A stretch of 64,000 nucleotides of DNA from Clusia tigrina (GCA_920105625.2 OV050031.1:85569995-85633994); one strand, 5' to 3'. Numbered from the stretch's first letter, positions 12,033 through 24,400 are shown. The notes: generated from the sequence alone by a model not told the origin. Translations and numbers: made by a program.

Positions 12033-13128
12033 CCGCTGCCGATTGGAGGGTCTGCTGCCTTCTCTATGCCTATATATTCCCTTATCTGCCTCAGTCGGGG
12101 TCTCAGTCGGCGTCGCGGCCTCTGTCAGCGTCTCTGTAGGCGTCTCAGTCGCTGCCGCTGTCGATTGGGGGGGGTCTGCTGCCTTCTCTATGTCAATATC
12201 TACCCTATCTGCCTCAGTCGGCGTCCCAGCCTCTGTCAGCGTCTCTGTAGCCGTCTCAGTAGCTGCCGCTGTCGATTGCGGAGTCTGCTGCCGTCGCTAT
12301 GCCCACATCTACCCCTACCTGCCTCAGTCGGCGTCTCAGTCGGCGTCGCAGCCTCTGTCAGCGTCTCTGAATGCGACTCAGTCGCTGCATCTGTCGATTG
12401 GGGGGTCTGCTATCTTCTCTATTCCTATATCTACCCCTATCTGCCTCATTCGGCGTCTCAGTCGGCGTCGCAGTCGGCGTCGCAGTCGGCGTCGCAGCCG
12501 GCGTCGCAGCCTCTGTCAGCATTTCTGTAGGCGTCTCAGTCGCTGCCGCTGTCGATTGGGGGATCTGCTGCTTTCTCTGTGCCAATATCTACCCCTCTCT
12601 GCCTCAGTCGGCGTTGCAGCCTCTGTGAGCGTCTCTGTAATCGTCTCAGTCGCTGCCGCTGACGATTGGGGGGTCTGCTGCCTTCTCTATGTCAATATCT
12701 ACCCTATCTGCCTCAGTCGGCGTCTCAGCCTCTGTCAGAGTCTCTGTAGGCGTCTCAGTCGCTGCCGCTGTCGATTGGGGGGTCTGCTGCCTTCTCTATG
12801 CCAATATCTACCCCTCTCTGCCTCAGTCGGGGTCTCAGTCGGCGTCGCAGCCTCTGTCAGCGTCTCTGTAGGCGTCTCAGTCGCTGCCGTTGTCGACTGG
12901 GGCGGTCTGCTGCATTCTCTATGCCAATATCTACACCTATCTGCCTCAGTCAGCGTCTCAGTCACCGTCGCACGCTCTGTTAGCGTCTCTGTAGCCGTCT
13001 CAGTAGCTGCCGCTGTCGATTGCGGAGTCTGCTGCCGTCCCTATGCCCACATCTATCCCTACCTGCCTCAGTCGGCAACTCAGTCGGCGTCGCAGCCTCT
13101 GTCAGCGTCTATGTAGGCGTCTCAGTCG
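12033..13128 (+). repeat. 1.1-kb HOR block, copy 2 (pair with 9,386-10,464)
   Basis: Near-identical partner of 9,386-10,464 at 2,647-bp spacing, with its own 12-mer expansion at 12,449-12,508. The intervening 11,991-12,032 holds the monomer that joins the two blocks. Confidence 0.8.
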
Positions 13129-14452
13129 CTGCCGCTGTTGATTGGGGGGTCTGCTGCCTTCTCTATGCCTATATCTATCGCTCTCTGCCTCAGTCGGAGA
13201 CTCAGTCGGCGTCGCAGCCTCTGTAAGCGTCTCTGTAAGCGTCTCAGTCACTGCCGCTTCGATTGGGGGGGTCTGCTGCCTTCTCTATGCCTATATCTAA
13301 CTCCATCTGCCTCAGTCGGCCTCGCAGCCTCTGTCAGCATCTCTGTAAGCGTCTCAGTTGCTGCCGCTGTCGATTGGGGGGTCTGCTGCTTTCTCTATGC
13401 CCATATATACCCTTATCTGCCTCCGTCGGCGTCCCAGTCTGCGTCGCAGCCTCTGTCAGCCTCTCTGAATGCGTCTCAGTCGCTGCTGCTGGCGATTGGG
13501 GGGTCTGATGTCTTCTCTATGCCTATATCTACCCCTATCTGCCTCAGTCGGCGTCTCAGTCGGCCTCGCAGCCTCTGTCATCGTCTCTGTAGGCTTCTCA
13601 GTCGCTGCCGCTGCCGATTGGAGGGTCTGCTGCCTTCTCTATGCCTATATCTAACCCTATCTGCCTCAGTCGACGTCTCAGTCGGCGTCGCAGCCTCTGT
13701 CAGCGTCTCTGTAGGCGTCTCAGTCGCTGCCGCTGTTGATTGGGGGGTCTGCTGCCTTCTCTATGCCTATATCTATCACTCTCTGCCTCAGTCGGAGTCT
13801 CAGTCGGCGTCGCAGCCTCTATCAGCGTCTCTGTAGGCGTCTCAGTTGTTGCCGCTGTCGATTGGTGGGTCTGCTGCCTTCTCTATGCCTATATCTACCC
13901 CTACCTGCCTCAGTCGGCGTCACAGTCGGCTTCGCAGCCTCTGTCAGCGTCTCTGTAGGCGTCTCTGTACGCGTCTCAGTCGCTGCCGCTGTCGATTGGA
14001 GTTCTGCTGCGTTCTCTATGCCAATATCTACCCCCATCTGCCTCAGTCGGCGTCTCAGTCGGCGTCGCAGTCGGCGTCGCAGCCTCTGTCAGCGTCTCTG
14101 TAGGCGTCTCAGTCGCTGCCGCTGTCGATTGGGGGATCTGCTGCCTTCTCTATGCCAATATCTGCCCCTCTCTGCCTCAGTCGGCGTTGCAGCCTCTGTG
14201 AGCGCCTCTGTAGGCGTCTCAGTCGCTGCTGCTGACGATTGCGGGGTCTGCTGCCTTCTATATGTCAATATCTACCCTATCTGCCTCAGTCGGCGTCTCA
14301 GCCTCTGTCAGAGTCTCTGTAGGCGTCTCAGTCGCTGCCGCTGTTGATTGGGGGGTCTGCTGCCTTCTCTATGCCTACATCTATCACTCTCTGCCTCAGT
14401 CGGAGTCTCAGTCGGCGTCGCAGCCTCTGTAAGCGTCTCTGTAGGCGTTTCA
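13129..14452 (+). repeat. Satellite segment sharing blocks with 2-3 kb and 8.7-9.4 kb
   Basis: About eleven monomers. 13,136-13,359 matches 9,158-9,381, 13,263-13,590 matches 8,773-9,100, and 13,469-13,960 matches 2,448-2,939. The gtaagcgtctctgtaagcg subtype with its cgcttcgattgg junction occurs here at about 13,225-13,265 and then, as far as I can see, not again until about 31.8 kb. Confidence 0.7.
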
Positions 14453-15793
14453 GTTGTTGCCGCTGTCGATTGGTGGGTCTGTTGCCGTCTTTATGCCTAT
14501 ATCTACACCTACCTGCCTCAGTCGGCGTCACAGTCGGCGTCGCAGCCTCTGTCAGCGTGTCTGAATGCATCTCAGACGCTGCCGCTGTCGATTGGGGGGT
14601 TGGCTGCCTTCTCTATGCCTATATCTACCCCTATCTGCCTCAGTCGGAGTCTCAGTCGGCATCGCAGCCTCTGTCAGCGAATATGTAGGCGTCTCAGTCG
14701 CTGCCGCTGTCGATTGGGGGGTCTGATGCCTTCTCTATGCCTATATCTACCCCTATCTGCCTCAGTCGGCGTCTCAGTCGGCGTCGCAGCCTCTGTCAGC
14801 GTCGCAGCCTCTGTCAGCGTCTCTGTAGGCGTCGCAGTCGCTTCCGCTGTCGATTGGGGGGTCTGCTGCCTTCTCTATGCCAATATCTTCCCTTATATGC
14901 CTCAGTCGGCGTCTCAGTCGGCGTCACAGCCTCTGTCAGCGTCTCTGAATGCGTCACAGTCGCTGCCGCTGTCGATTGGGGGTCTGATGCCTTCTCTATG
15001 CCTATATCTACCCCTATCTGCCTCAGTCGGAGTCTCAGTCGGCATCGCAGCCTCTGTCAGCGTCTATGTAGGCGTCTCAGTCGCTGCCGCTGTCGATTGG
15101 GGGGTCTGATGCCTTCTCTATGCCTATATCTACCACTATCTGCCTCAGTCGGAGTCTCAGTCGGCATCGCAGCCTCTGTCAGCGTCTATGTAGGCGTCTC
15201 AGTCGCCGCCGCCGTCGATTGGAAGGTCTTCTGCCTTCTTTATGCCAATATCTACCCTTAACTGCCTCAGTCGGCGTCTCAGTCGCTGCCGCTGTCGATT
15301 GGGGGGTCTGATGCCTTCTCTATGCCTATATCTACCCCTATCTGCCTCAGTCGGAGTCTCAGTCGGCATCGCAGCCTCTGTCAGCGTCTATGTAGGCGTC
15401 TCAGTCGCCGCCACCGTCCATTGGAAGGTCTTCTGCCTTCTTTATGCCAATATCTACCCTTATCTGCCTCAGTAGGCGTCTCAGTCGCTGCCACTGTCGA
15501 TTGGGGGTCTGCTGCCAACTGTATGCTTATATCTACCCCTATCTGCCTCAGTCGGCATCTCAGTCGGCGTCGCAGCCTCTATCAGCGTCTCTGTAGGCGT
15601 CTCAGTTGTTGCCGCTGTCGATTGGTGGGTCTGCTGCCTTCTCTATGCCTATATCTACCCCTACCTGCCTCAGTCGGCGTCACAGTCGGCTTCGCAGCCT
15701 CTGTCAGCGTCTCTGTAGGCGTCTCTGTACGCGTCTCAGTCGCTGCCGCTGTCGATTGGGGTTCTGCTGCGTTCTCTATGCCAATATCTACCC
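14453..15793 (+). repeat. 1.34-kb HOR block, copy 1 (pair with 17,331-18,654)
   Basis: Starts at gttgttgccgctgtcgattg. Subtypes then follow in order: gcgaatatgtaggcg; three gtctgatgcc monomers; gccgccgccgtcgattggaa with an 80-bp short monomer; another gtctgatgcc; the ccattggaaggtcttctgcc form; and the first ccaactgtatgcttatat monomer in the window. The partner lies 2,878 bp away at the start and 2,861 bp away later, so there are small indels between the copies. Confidence 0.8.
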
Positions 15794-16869
15794 CTATCTG
15801 CCTCAGTCGGCGTCTCAGTCGGCGTCGCAGTCGGCGTCGCAGCCTCTGTCAGCGTCTCTGCAGGCGTCTCAGTCGCTGCCGCTGTCGATTGGGGGATCTG
15901 CAGCCTTCTCTATGCCAATATCTACCCCTCTCTGCCTCAGTGGGCGTTGCAGCCTCTGTGAGCGCCTCTGTAGGCATCTCAGTCGCTGCCACTGTCGATT
16001 GGGGGTCTGCTGCCAACTGTATGCATATATCTACCCCTATCTGCCTCGGTCGGCATCTCAGTCGGCGTCGCAGTCGGCGTCGCAGCCTCTGTCAGCGTCT
16101 CTGTAGGCATCTCAGTCGCTGCCGCCGTCGATTGGGGGGTCTGCTGCCTTCTCTATGCCAATATCTACCCCTATCTGCCTCAGTCAGCGTCGCACCCTCT
16201 GTCAGCGTCTCTGTAGCCGTCTCAGCCGATTGGGGTTCTGCTGCGTTCTCTATGCCTATATCTACTCCTATCTGCCTCAGTCGGCGTTTCAGTCGGCGTC
16301 GCAGCCTCTGTCAGCGTCTCTGAATGCGTCTCAGTCGCTGCCTCTGTCGATTGGGGGGTCTGCTATCTTCTCTATGCCTATATCTACCCCTATCTGCCTC
16401 AGTCGGCGTCTCAGTCGACGTCTCAGTCGGTGTCGCAGCCTCTGTCAGCGTCTCTGTAGGCGTCTCAGTCGCTGCCGCTGTTGATTGGGGGGTCTGCTGC
16501 CTTCTCTATGCCTATATCTACCCCTATTTGCCTCAGTCGGCGTCTCAGTCGGCGTCGCAGCCTCTGTCAGCGTCTCTGAAGGCGTCAAAGTCGCAGCCTC
16601 TGTCAGCGTCTCTGTAGGCGTCTCAGTCGCTGCCGCTGTCGATTGGGGGTCTGCTGCCTTTTCTACGCCTAAATCTACCACTCTCTGCCTCAGTCGGTGT
16701 CTCAGTCGGCGTCGCAGCCTCTGTAAGCGTCTCTGTAGCCGTCTCAGCCGATTGGGGTTCTGCTGCGTTCTCTATGCCTATATCAACCCCTATCTGCCTC
16801 AGTCGGCGTTTCATTCGGCGTCGCAGCCTCTGTCAGCGTCTTTGTAGGCGTCTCAGTCGCTGCCGTTGT
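15794..16869 (+). repeat. Satellite segment with 36-bp stub monomer
   Basis: About nine monomers including the ccaactgtatgcatatat subtype near 16,011, the 12-bp-deleted cagccgattggggttctg form near 16,225 and 16,748, and a 36-bp stub at 16,584-16,619. Nothing but satellite is seen. Confidence 0.65.
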
Positions 16870-17330
16870 CGATTGGGGGGTCTGATGTCTTCTCTATGCC
16901 TATATGTAACCCTATCTGCCTCAGTCGGCGTCTCAGTCGGCATCGCAGCCTCTGTCAGCGTCTATGTCGGCCTCTCAGTCGCTGCCGCTGTCGATTGGGG
17001 GGTCTGCTGCACTCTCTATGCCAATATCTACCCCTACTTGTCTCAGTCAGCGTCTCAGTCAGCGTCGCACCTTCTGTCAGCGTCTCTGTAGGCGTCTCAG
17101 TCGCTGCTGCTGTCGATTGGGGGGTTTGCTGCCTTCTCTATGTCAATATCTACCCTATCTGCCTCAGTCGGCGTCTCAGCCTCTGTCAGAGTCTCTGTAG
17201 GCGTCTCAGTCGCTGCCGCTGTCGATTGGGGGGTCTGCTGTCTTCTGTATGCCTATATCTACCCCTATATGCCTCGGTCGGCATCTCAGTCGGCGTCGCA
17301 CCCTCTATCAGCATCTCTGTAGGCGTCTCA
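16870..17330 (+). repeat. Partner of 3.5-4.0 kb block
   Basis: Matches about 3,519-3,979 at 13,351-bp spacing, with the gtctgatgtc monomer, the tctatgtcggcctctcag arm and the short gtcaatatctaccctatc monomer in the same order. It leads directly into 17,331-18,654, so the homology to 3.5-4.3 kb continues across that boundary. Confidence 0.7.
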
Positions 17331-18654
17331 GTTGTTGCCGCTGTCGATTGGTGGGTCTGTTGCCGTCTTTATGCCTATATCTACACCTACCTGCCTCAGT
17401 CGGCGTCACAGTCGGCGTCGCAGCCTCTGTCAGCGTGTCTGAATGCATCTCAGACGCTGCCGCTGTCGATTGGGGGGTTCGCTGCCTTCTCTATGCCTAT
17501 ATCTAACCCTATCTGCCTCAGTCGGAGTCTCAGTCGGCATCGCAGCCTCTGTCAGCGAATATGTAGGCGTCTCAGTCACTGCCGCTGTCGATTGGGGGGT
17601 CTGATGCCTTCTCTATGCCTATATCTACCCCTATCTGCCTCAGTCGGCGTCTCAGTCGGAGTCACAGCTTTTGTCAGCGTATCTGTAGGCGTCGCAGTCG
17701 CTTCCGCTGTCGATTGGGGGGTCTGCTGCCTTCTCTATGCCAATATCTACCCTTATATGCCTCAGTCGGAGTCTCAGTCGGCGTCACAGCCTCTGTCAGC
17801 GTCTCTGAATGCGTCACAGTCGCTGCCGCTGTCGATTGGGGGGTCTGATGCCTTCTCTATGCCTATATCTACCCCTATCTGCCTCAGTCGGAGTGTCAGT
17901 CGGCATCGCAGCCTCTGTCAGCGTCTATGTAGGCGTCTCAGTCGCTGCCGCTGTCGATTGGGGGGTCTGATGCCTTCTCTATGCCTATATCTACCACTAT
18001 CTGCCTCAGTCGGAGTCTCAGTTGGCATCGCAGCCTCTGTCAGCGTCTATGTAGGCGTCTCAGTCGCCGCCGCCGTCGATTGGAAGGTCTTCTGCCTTCT
18101 TTATGCCAATATCTACCCTTATCTGCCTCAGTCGGCGTCTCAGTCGCTGCCGCTGTCGATTGGGGGGTCTGATGCCTTCTCTATGCCTATATCTACCCCT
18201 ATCTGCCTCAGTCGGAGTCTCAGTCGGCATCGCAGCCTCTGTCAGCGTCTATGTAGGCGTCTCAGTCGCCGCCACCGTCCATTGGAAGGTCTTCTGCTTT
18301 CTTTATGCCAATATCTACCCTTATCTGCCTCAGTAGGCGTCTCAGTCGCTGCCACTGTCGATTGGGGGTCTGCTGCCAACTGTATGCTTATATCTACCCC
18401 TATCTGCCTCAGTCGGCATCTCAGTCGGCGTCGCAGCATCTATCAGCGTCTCTGTAGGCGTCTCAGTTGTTGCCGCTGTCGATTGGTGGGTCTGCTGCCT
18501 TCTCTATGCCTATATCTACCCCTACCTGCCTCAGTCGGCGTCACAGTCGGCTTCGCAGCCTCTGTCAGCGTCTCTGTAGGCGTCTCTGTACGCGTCTCAG
18601 TCGCTGCCGCTGTCGATTGGGGTTCTGCTGCGTTCTCTATGCCAATATCTACCC
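17331..18654 (+). repeat. 1.32-kb HOR block, copy 2 (pair with 14,453-15,793)
   Basis: Same subtype order as copy 1. After it the copies part: 15,794 on continues cctatctgcctcag, whereas 18,655 on has cctctctgcctcagtcgg with gcgttgcagcc. This shows a recombination boundary inside a monomer. Confidence 0.8.
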
Positions 18655-20235
18655 CTCTCTGCCTCAGTCGGCGTTGCAGCCTCTGTGAGCGCCTCTGTAG
18701 GCGTCTCAGTCGCTGCCGCTGACGATTGCGGGGTCTGCTGCCTTCTATATGTCTATATCTACCCTATCTGCCTGAGTCGGCATCGCAGCCTCTGTCAGCG
18801 TCTCTGTAGGCGTCTCAGTCGCTGCCACTGTCGATTGGGGGTCTGCTGCCAACTGTATGCATATATCTACCCCTATCTGCCGCGGTCGGCGTCTCAGTCG
18901 GCGTCGCAGTCGGCGTCGCAGCCTCTGTAAGCGTCTCTGTAGGCATCTCAGTCGCTGCCGCCGTCAATTGGAGGGTCTGCTGCCTTCTCTATGCCAATAT
19001 CTACCCCTATCTGCCTCAGTCAGCGTCTCAGTCAGCGTCGCACCCTCTGTCAGCGTCTCTGTAGCCGTCTCAGCCGATTGGGGTTCTGCTGCGTTCTCTA
19101 TGCCTATATCTACTCCTATCTGCCTCAGTCGGCGTTTCAGTCGGCGTCGCAGCCTCTGTCAGCGTCTTTGTAGGCGTCTCAGTCGCTGCCGTTGTCGATT
19201 GGGGGGTCTGATGTCTTCTCTATGCCTATATGTAACCCTATCTGCCTCAGTCGGCGTCTCAGTCGGCATCGCAGCCTCTGTCAGCGAGGCCGACATAGAC
19301 TCTCAGTCGCTGCCGCTGTCGATTGGGGGGGTCTGCTGCACTCTCTATGCCAATATCTACCCCTACTTGTCTCAGTCGGCGTCTCAGTCGGCGTCGCAGT
19401 CGGCGTCGCAGCCTCTTTCAGCGTCTCTGAATGCGTCTCAGTCGCTGCCTCTGTCGATTGGGGGGTCTGCTATCTTCTCTATGCCTATATCTACCCCTAT
19501 CTGTCTCAGTCGGCGTCTCAGTCGGCGTCGCAGTCGGCGTCGCAGCCTCTGTGAGCGTCTCTGTAGGCGTCTCAGTCGCTGCCGCTGACGATTGGGGGGT
19601 CTGCTGCCTTCTCTATATCAATATCTACCCTATCTGTCTCAGTCGGCGTCTCAGCCTCTGTCAGAGTCTCTGTAGGCGTCTCAGTCGCTGCCGCTGTCGA
19701 TTGGTGGTCTGCTGCCTTCTCTGTGCCAATATCTACCCCTCTCAGCCTCAGTCGGGGTCTCAGTCGGCGTTGCAGCCTCTGTCAGCGTCTCTGTAGGCGT
19801 CTCAGTCGCTGCCGCTCTCGATTGGGGGGTCTGCTGTATTCTCTATGCCAATATCTACCCCTATCTGCCTCAGTCAGCGTCTCAGTCAGCGTCGCACCCT
19901 CTGTCAGCGTCTCTGTAGCCGTCTCAGTAGCTGCCGCTGTCGATTGCGGAGTCTGCTGCCGTCTCTATGCCTACATCTACCCCTATCTGCCTCAGTCGAC
20001 GTCTCAGTCGGCGTCGCAGCCTCTGTCAGCGTCTCTGTAGGCGTCTCAGTCGCTGCCGCTGTTGATTGGGGGTCTGCTGCCTTCTCTATGCCTATATCTA
20101 CCCCTATCTGCCTCAGTCGGCGTCTCAGTCGGCGTCGCAGCCTCTGTTAGCGTCTCTGAAGGCGTCTCAGTCGCAGCCTCTGTCAGCGTCTCTGTAGGTG
20201 TCTCAGTCGCTGCCGCTGTCGATTGGGGGTCTGCT
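18655..20235 (+). repeat. Satellite segment around the inverted patch
   Basis: About thirteen monomers of mixed subtypes. Includes the cgattgcggggtctgctgcc monomer with the short gtctatatctaccctatc core near 18,750, the ccaactgtatgcatatat subtype near 18,848, the inverted patch at 19,286-19,300, and a 36-bp stub at 20,164-20,199. Nothing other than satellite is seen. Confidence 0.65.
19286..19300 (-). other. 15-bp inverted patch in the array
   Basis: Sister monomers read tcagc-gtctatgtcggcctc-tcagtcgc here (for example about 16,956-16,983). This monomer reads tcagc-gaggccgacatagac-tctcagtcgc. The 15-bp insert is the exact reverse complement of the expected 15 bases, with two extra bases (tc) at its right edge. 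It is the only minus-orientation satellite fragment I found. A short template switch during replication or repair would produce it. Confidence 0.9.
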
Positions 20236-22290
20236 GCCTTTCTACGCCTAAATCTACCACTCTCTGCCTCAGTCGGAGTCTCAGTCGGCGTCGCAGCCTC
20301 TGTAAGCGTCTCTGTAGCCGTCTCAGCCGATTGGGGTTCTGCTGCGTTCTCTATGCCTATATCTACCCCTATCTGCCTCAGTCGGCGTTTCAGTCGGCGT
20401 CGCAGCCTCTGTCAGCGTCTTTGTAGGCGTCTCAGTCGCTGTCGATTGGGGGGTCTGCTGCTTTCTCTATGCCCATATCTACCCTTATCTGCCTCAGTCG
20501 GCGTCTCAGTCTGCGTCGCAGCCTCTGTCAGCCTCTCTGAATGCGTCTCAGTCGCTGCCGCTGGCGATTGGGGGATCTGCCAATATCTACCCCTCTCTGC
20601 CTCAGTCGGCGTTGCAGCCTCTGTGAGCGCCTCTGTAGGCGTCTCAGTCGCTGCCGGTGACGATTGCGGGGTCTGCTGCCTTCTATATGTCAATATCTAC
20701 CATATCTGCCTCAGTCGGCATCGCAGCCTCTGTCAGCGTCTCTGTAGGCGTCTCAGTCGCTGCCACTGTCGATTGGGGGTCTGCTGCCAACTGTATGCAT
20801 ATATCTACCCCTATCTGCCTCGGTCGGCGTCTCAGTCGGCGTCGCAGCCTCTGTCAGCGTCTCTGTAGGCATCTCAGTCGCTGCCGCCGTCGATTGGGGG
20901 GTCTGCTGCCTTCTCTATGCCAATATCTACCCCTATCTGCCTCAGTCAGCGTCTCAGTCAGCGTCGCACCCTCTGTCAGCGTCTCTGTAGCCGTCTCAGC
21001 CGATTGGGGTTCTGCTGCGTTCTCTATGCCTATATCTACCCCTATCTGCCTCAGTCGGCGTCTCAGTCGGCGTCGCAGCCTCTGTCAGCGTCTCTGAAGG
21101 CGTCTCAGTCGCAGCCTCTGTCAGCGTCGCTGTAGGTGTCTCAGTCGCTGCCGCTGTCGATTGGGGGTCTGCTGCCTTTTCTACGCCTAAATCTACCACT
21201 CTCTGCCTCAGTCGGAGTCTCAGTCGGCGTCGCAGCCTCTGTAAGCGTCTCTGTAGCCGTCTCAGCCGATTGGGGTTCTGCTGCGTTCTCTATGCCTATA
21301 TCTACCCCTATCTGCCTCAGTCGGCGTTTCAGTCGGCGTCGCAGCCTCTGTCAGCGTCTTTGTAGGCGTCTCAGTCACTGCCGCTGTCGATTGGGGGGTC
21401 TGCTGCTTTCTCTATGCCCATATCTACCCTTATCTGCCTCAGTCGGCGTCTCAGTCTGCGTCGCAGCCTCTGTCAGCCTCTCTGAATGCGTCTCAGTCGC
21501 TGCCGCTGGCGATTGGGGGCTCTGCCAATATCTACCCCTCTCTGCCTCAGTCGGCGTTGCAGCCTCTGTGAGCGCCTCTGTAGGCGTCTCAGTCGCTGCC
21601 GGTGACGATTGCGTCGTCTGCTGCCTTCTATATGTCAATATCTACCATATCTGCCTCAGTCGGCATCGCAGCCTCTGTCAGCGTCTCTGTAGGCGTCTCA
21701 GTCGCTGCCACTGTCGATTGGGGGTCTGCTGCCAACTGTATGCATATATCTACCCCTATCTGCCTCAGTCGGCGTCTCAGTCGGCGTCGCAGCCTCTGTC
21801 AGCGTCTCTGAAGGCGTCTCAGTCGCAGCCTCTGTCAGCGTCTCTGTAGGTGTCTCAGTCGCTGCCGCTGTCGATTGGGGGTCTGCTGCCTTTTCTACGC
21901 CTAAATCTACCACTCTCTGCCTCAGTCGGAGTCTCAGTCGGCGTCGCAGCCTCTGTAAGCGTCTCTGTAGCCGTCTCAGCCGATTGGGGTTCTGCTGCGT
22001 TCTCTATGCCTATATCTACCCCTATCTGCCTCAGTCGGCGTTTCAGTCGGCGTCGCAGCCCCTGTCAGCGTCTTTGTAGGCGTCTCAGTCGCTGCCACTG
22101 TCGATTGGGGGGTCTGCTGCTTTCTCTATGCCCATATCTACCCTTATCTGCCTCAGTCGGCGTCTCAGTCTGCGTCGCAGCCTCTGTCAGCATCTCTGAA
22201 TGCGTCTCAGTCGCTGCCGCTGGCGATTGGGGGATCTGCCAATATCTACCCCTCTCTGCCTCAGTCGGCGTTGCAGCCTCTGTGAGCGCC
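20236..22290 (+). repeat. Local HOR, about three copies of 714-940 bp
   Basis: Each copy starts with the ctacgcctaaatctaccact monomer (about 20,236, 21,175 and 21,889; spacings about 940 and 714). Each then has cagccgattggggttctg, a gtctgctgctttctctatgc monomer, and a core that has lost 14 bases so that atctgccaatatc (or ctctgccaatatc) follows the G tract directly (about 20,575, 21,520 and 22,234). The first copy is longer because it holds extra monomers near 20.87-21.17 kb, including a second stub. The last copy is incomplete. Confidence 0.85.
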
Positions 22291-24400
22291 TCTGTAGGCG
22301 TCTCAGTCGCTGCCGCTGTCGATTGGGGGTCTGCTGCCTTCTCTATGTCTATATCTACCCCTATCTGCCTCAGTCAGCGTCTCAGTCGGCGTCGCAGCCT
22401 CTGTCAGCGTCTTTGTAGGCGTCTCAGTCGCTGCCGCTGTCGATTGGGGGGTCTGCTACTTTCTCTATGCCCATATCTACCCTTATCTGCCTCAGTCGGC
22501 GTCTCAGTCTGCGCCGCAGCCTCTGTCAGCGTCTCTGAATGCGTCTCAGTCGCTGCCCCTGTCGATTGGGGGGTCTGCTATCTTCTCTATGCCTATATCT
22601 ACCCTTATCTGCCTCAGTCGGCGTCTCAGTCGGCGTCGCAGTCGGCGTCGCAGCCTCTGTCAGCGTCTCTGAATGCGTCTCAGTCGCTGCCTCTGTCGAT
22701 TGGTAGGTCTGCTATCTTCTCTATGCCTATATCTACCCCTATCTGCCTCAGTCGGCGTCTCAGTCGGCGTCGCAGTCGGCGTCGCAGTCTCTGTAGGCGT
22801 CTCAGTCGCTGCCGCTGACGATTGGGGGGTCTGCTGCCTTCTCTATGTCAATATCAACCCTATCTGCCTCAGTCGGCGTCTCAGCCTCTGTCAGAGTCTC
22901 TGTAGGCGTCTCAGTCGCTGCCGCTGTCGATTGGGGGGTCTGCTGCCTTCTCTATGCCTATATCTACCCCTATCTGCCTCAGTCGGCGTCTCAGTCAGCG
23001 TCGCACCCTCTGTCAGCGTCTCTGTAGCCGTCTCAGCCGATTGGGGTTCTGCTGCGTTCTCTATGCCTATATCTACCCCTATCTGCCTCAGTCGGCGTTT
23101 CAGTCGCCGTCGCAGCCTCTGTCAGCGTCTTTGTAGGCGTCTCAGTCGCTGCCGCTGTCGATTGGGGGGTCTGCTGCCTTCTCTATGTCAATATCTACCC
23201 TATGTGCCTCAGTCGGCGTCTCAGCCTCTGTCAGAGTCTCTGTAGGCGTCTCAGTCGCTGCCGCTGTCGATTAGGGGGTCTGCTGCCTTCTCTATGCCTA
23301 TATCTACCCCTATCTGCCTCAGTCGGCGTCTCAGTCGGCGTCGCAGCCTCTGTCAGCGTCTCTGAAGGCGTCTCAGTCGCAGCCTCTGTCAGCGTCTCTG
23401 TAGCCGTCTCAGTAGCTGCCGCTGTCGATTGCGGAGTCTGCTGCCGTCTCTATGCCTACATCTACCCCTATCTGCCTCAGTCGACGTCTCAGTCGGCGTC
23501 GCAGCCTCTGTCAGCGTCTCTGTAGGCGTCTCAGTCGCTGCCGCTGTTGATTGGGGGGTCTGCTGCCTTCTCTATGCCTATATCTACCCCTATCTGCCTC
23601 AGTCGGCGTCGCAGCCTCTGTCAGCGTCTCTGAAGGCGTCTCAGTCGCAGCCTCTGTCAGCGTCTCTGTAGGCGTCTCAGTCGCTGCCGCTGTCGATTGG
23701 GGGTCTGCTGCCTTTTCTACGCCTATATCTACCACTCTCTGCCTTAGTCGGAGTCTCAGTCGGCGTCGCAGCCTCTGTAAGCGTCTCTGTAGCCGTCTCA
23801 GCCGATTGGGGTTCTGCTGCGTTCTCTATGCCAATATCTACCACTATCTGCCTCAGTCGGCGTCTCAGTCGGCGTCGCAGACGGCGTCGCAGCCTCTGTC
23901 AGTGTCTCTTTAGGCGTCTCAGGCGCTACCGCTGTCGATTGGGGGATCTGCTGCCTTCTCTATGCCAATATCTACCCCTCTCTGCCTTAGTCGGCGTTGC
24001 AGCCTCTGTGAGCGTCTCTGTAGGCGTCTCAGTCGCTGCCGCTGACGATTGGGGGGTCTGCTGCCTTCTCTAAGTCAATATCTACCCTTATCTGCCTCAG
24101 TCGGCCTCTCAGTCTGCGTCGCAGCCTCTGTCAGCGTCTATGTCGGCCTCTCAGTCGCTGCCGCTGTCGATTGGGGGGTCTGCTGCATTCTCTACGCCAA
24201 TATCTACCCCTACTTGTCTCAGTCAGCGTCGCGCCTTCTGTCAGCGTCTCTGTAGGCGTCTCAGTCGCTACCGCTGTCGATTGGGGGATCTGCTGCCTTC
24301 TCTATGCCAATATCTACCCCTCTCTGCCTTAGTCGGCGTTGCAGCCTCTGTGAGCCTCTCTGAATGCGTCTCAGTCGCTGCCGCTGGCGATTGGGGGTCT
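22291..24400 (+). repeat. Satellite segment, mixed subtypes
   Basis: About seventeen monomers. Contains 36-bp stubs at 23,370 and 23,638, ctacgcctatatctaccact monomers, and paired arms with three or four 12-bp gtcggcgtcgca units near 22,620 and 22,755. A short tandem pair of the 12-bp-deleted cagccgattgg form occurs at about 23,036 and 23,800. No gene, RNA or mobile element is seen. Confidence 0.6.

Noticed and set aside
20236..22290. Mobile element or integron cassette array because of the repeated 0.7-0.9-kb unit
   Set aside because: The unit consists only of ordinary satellite monomers and has no terminal inverted repeats or transposase/integrase.
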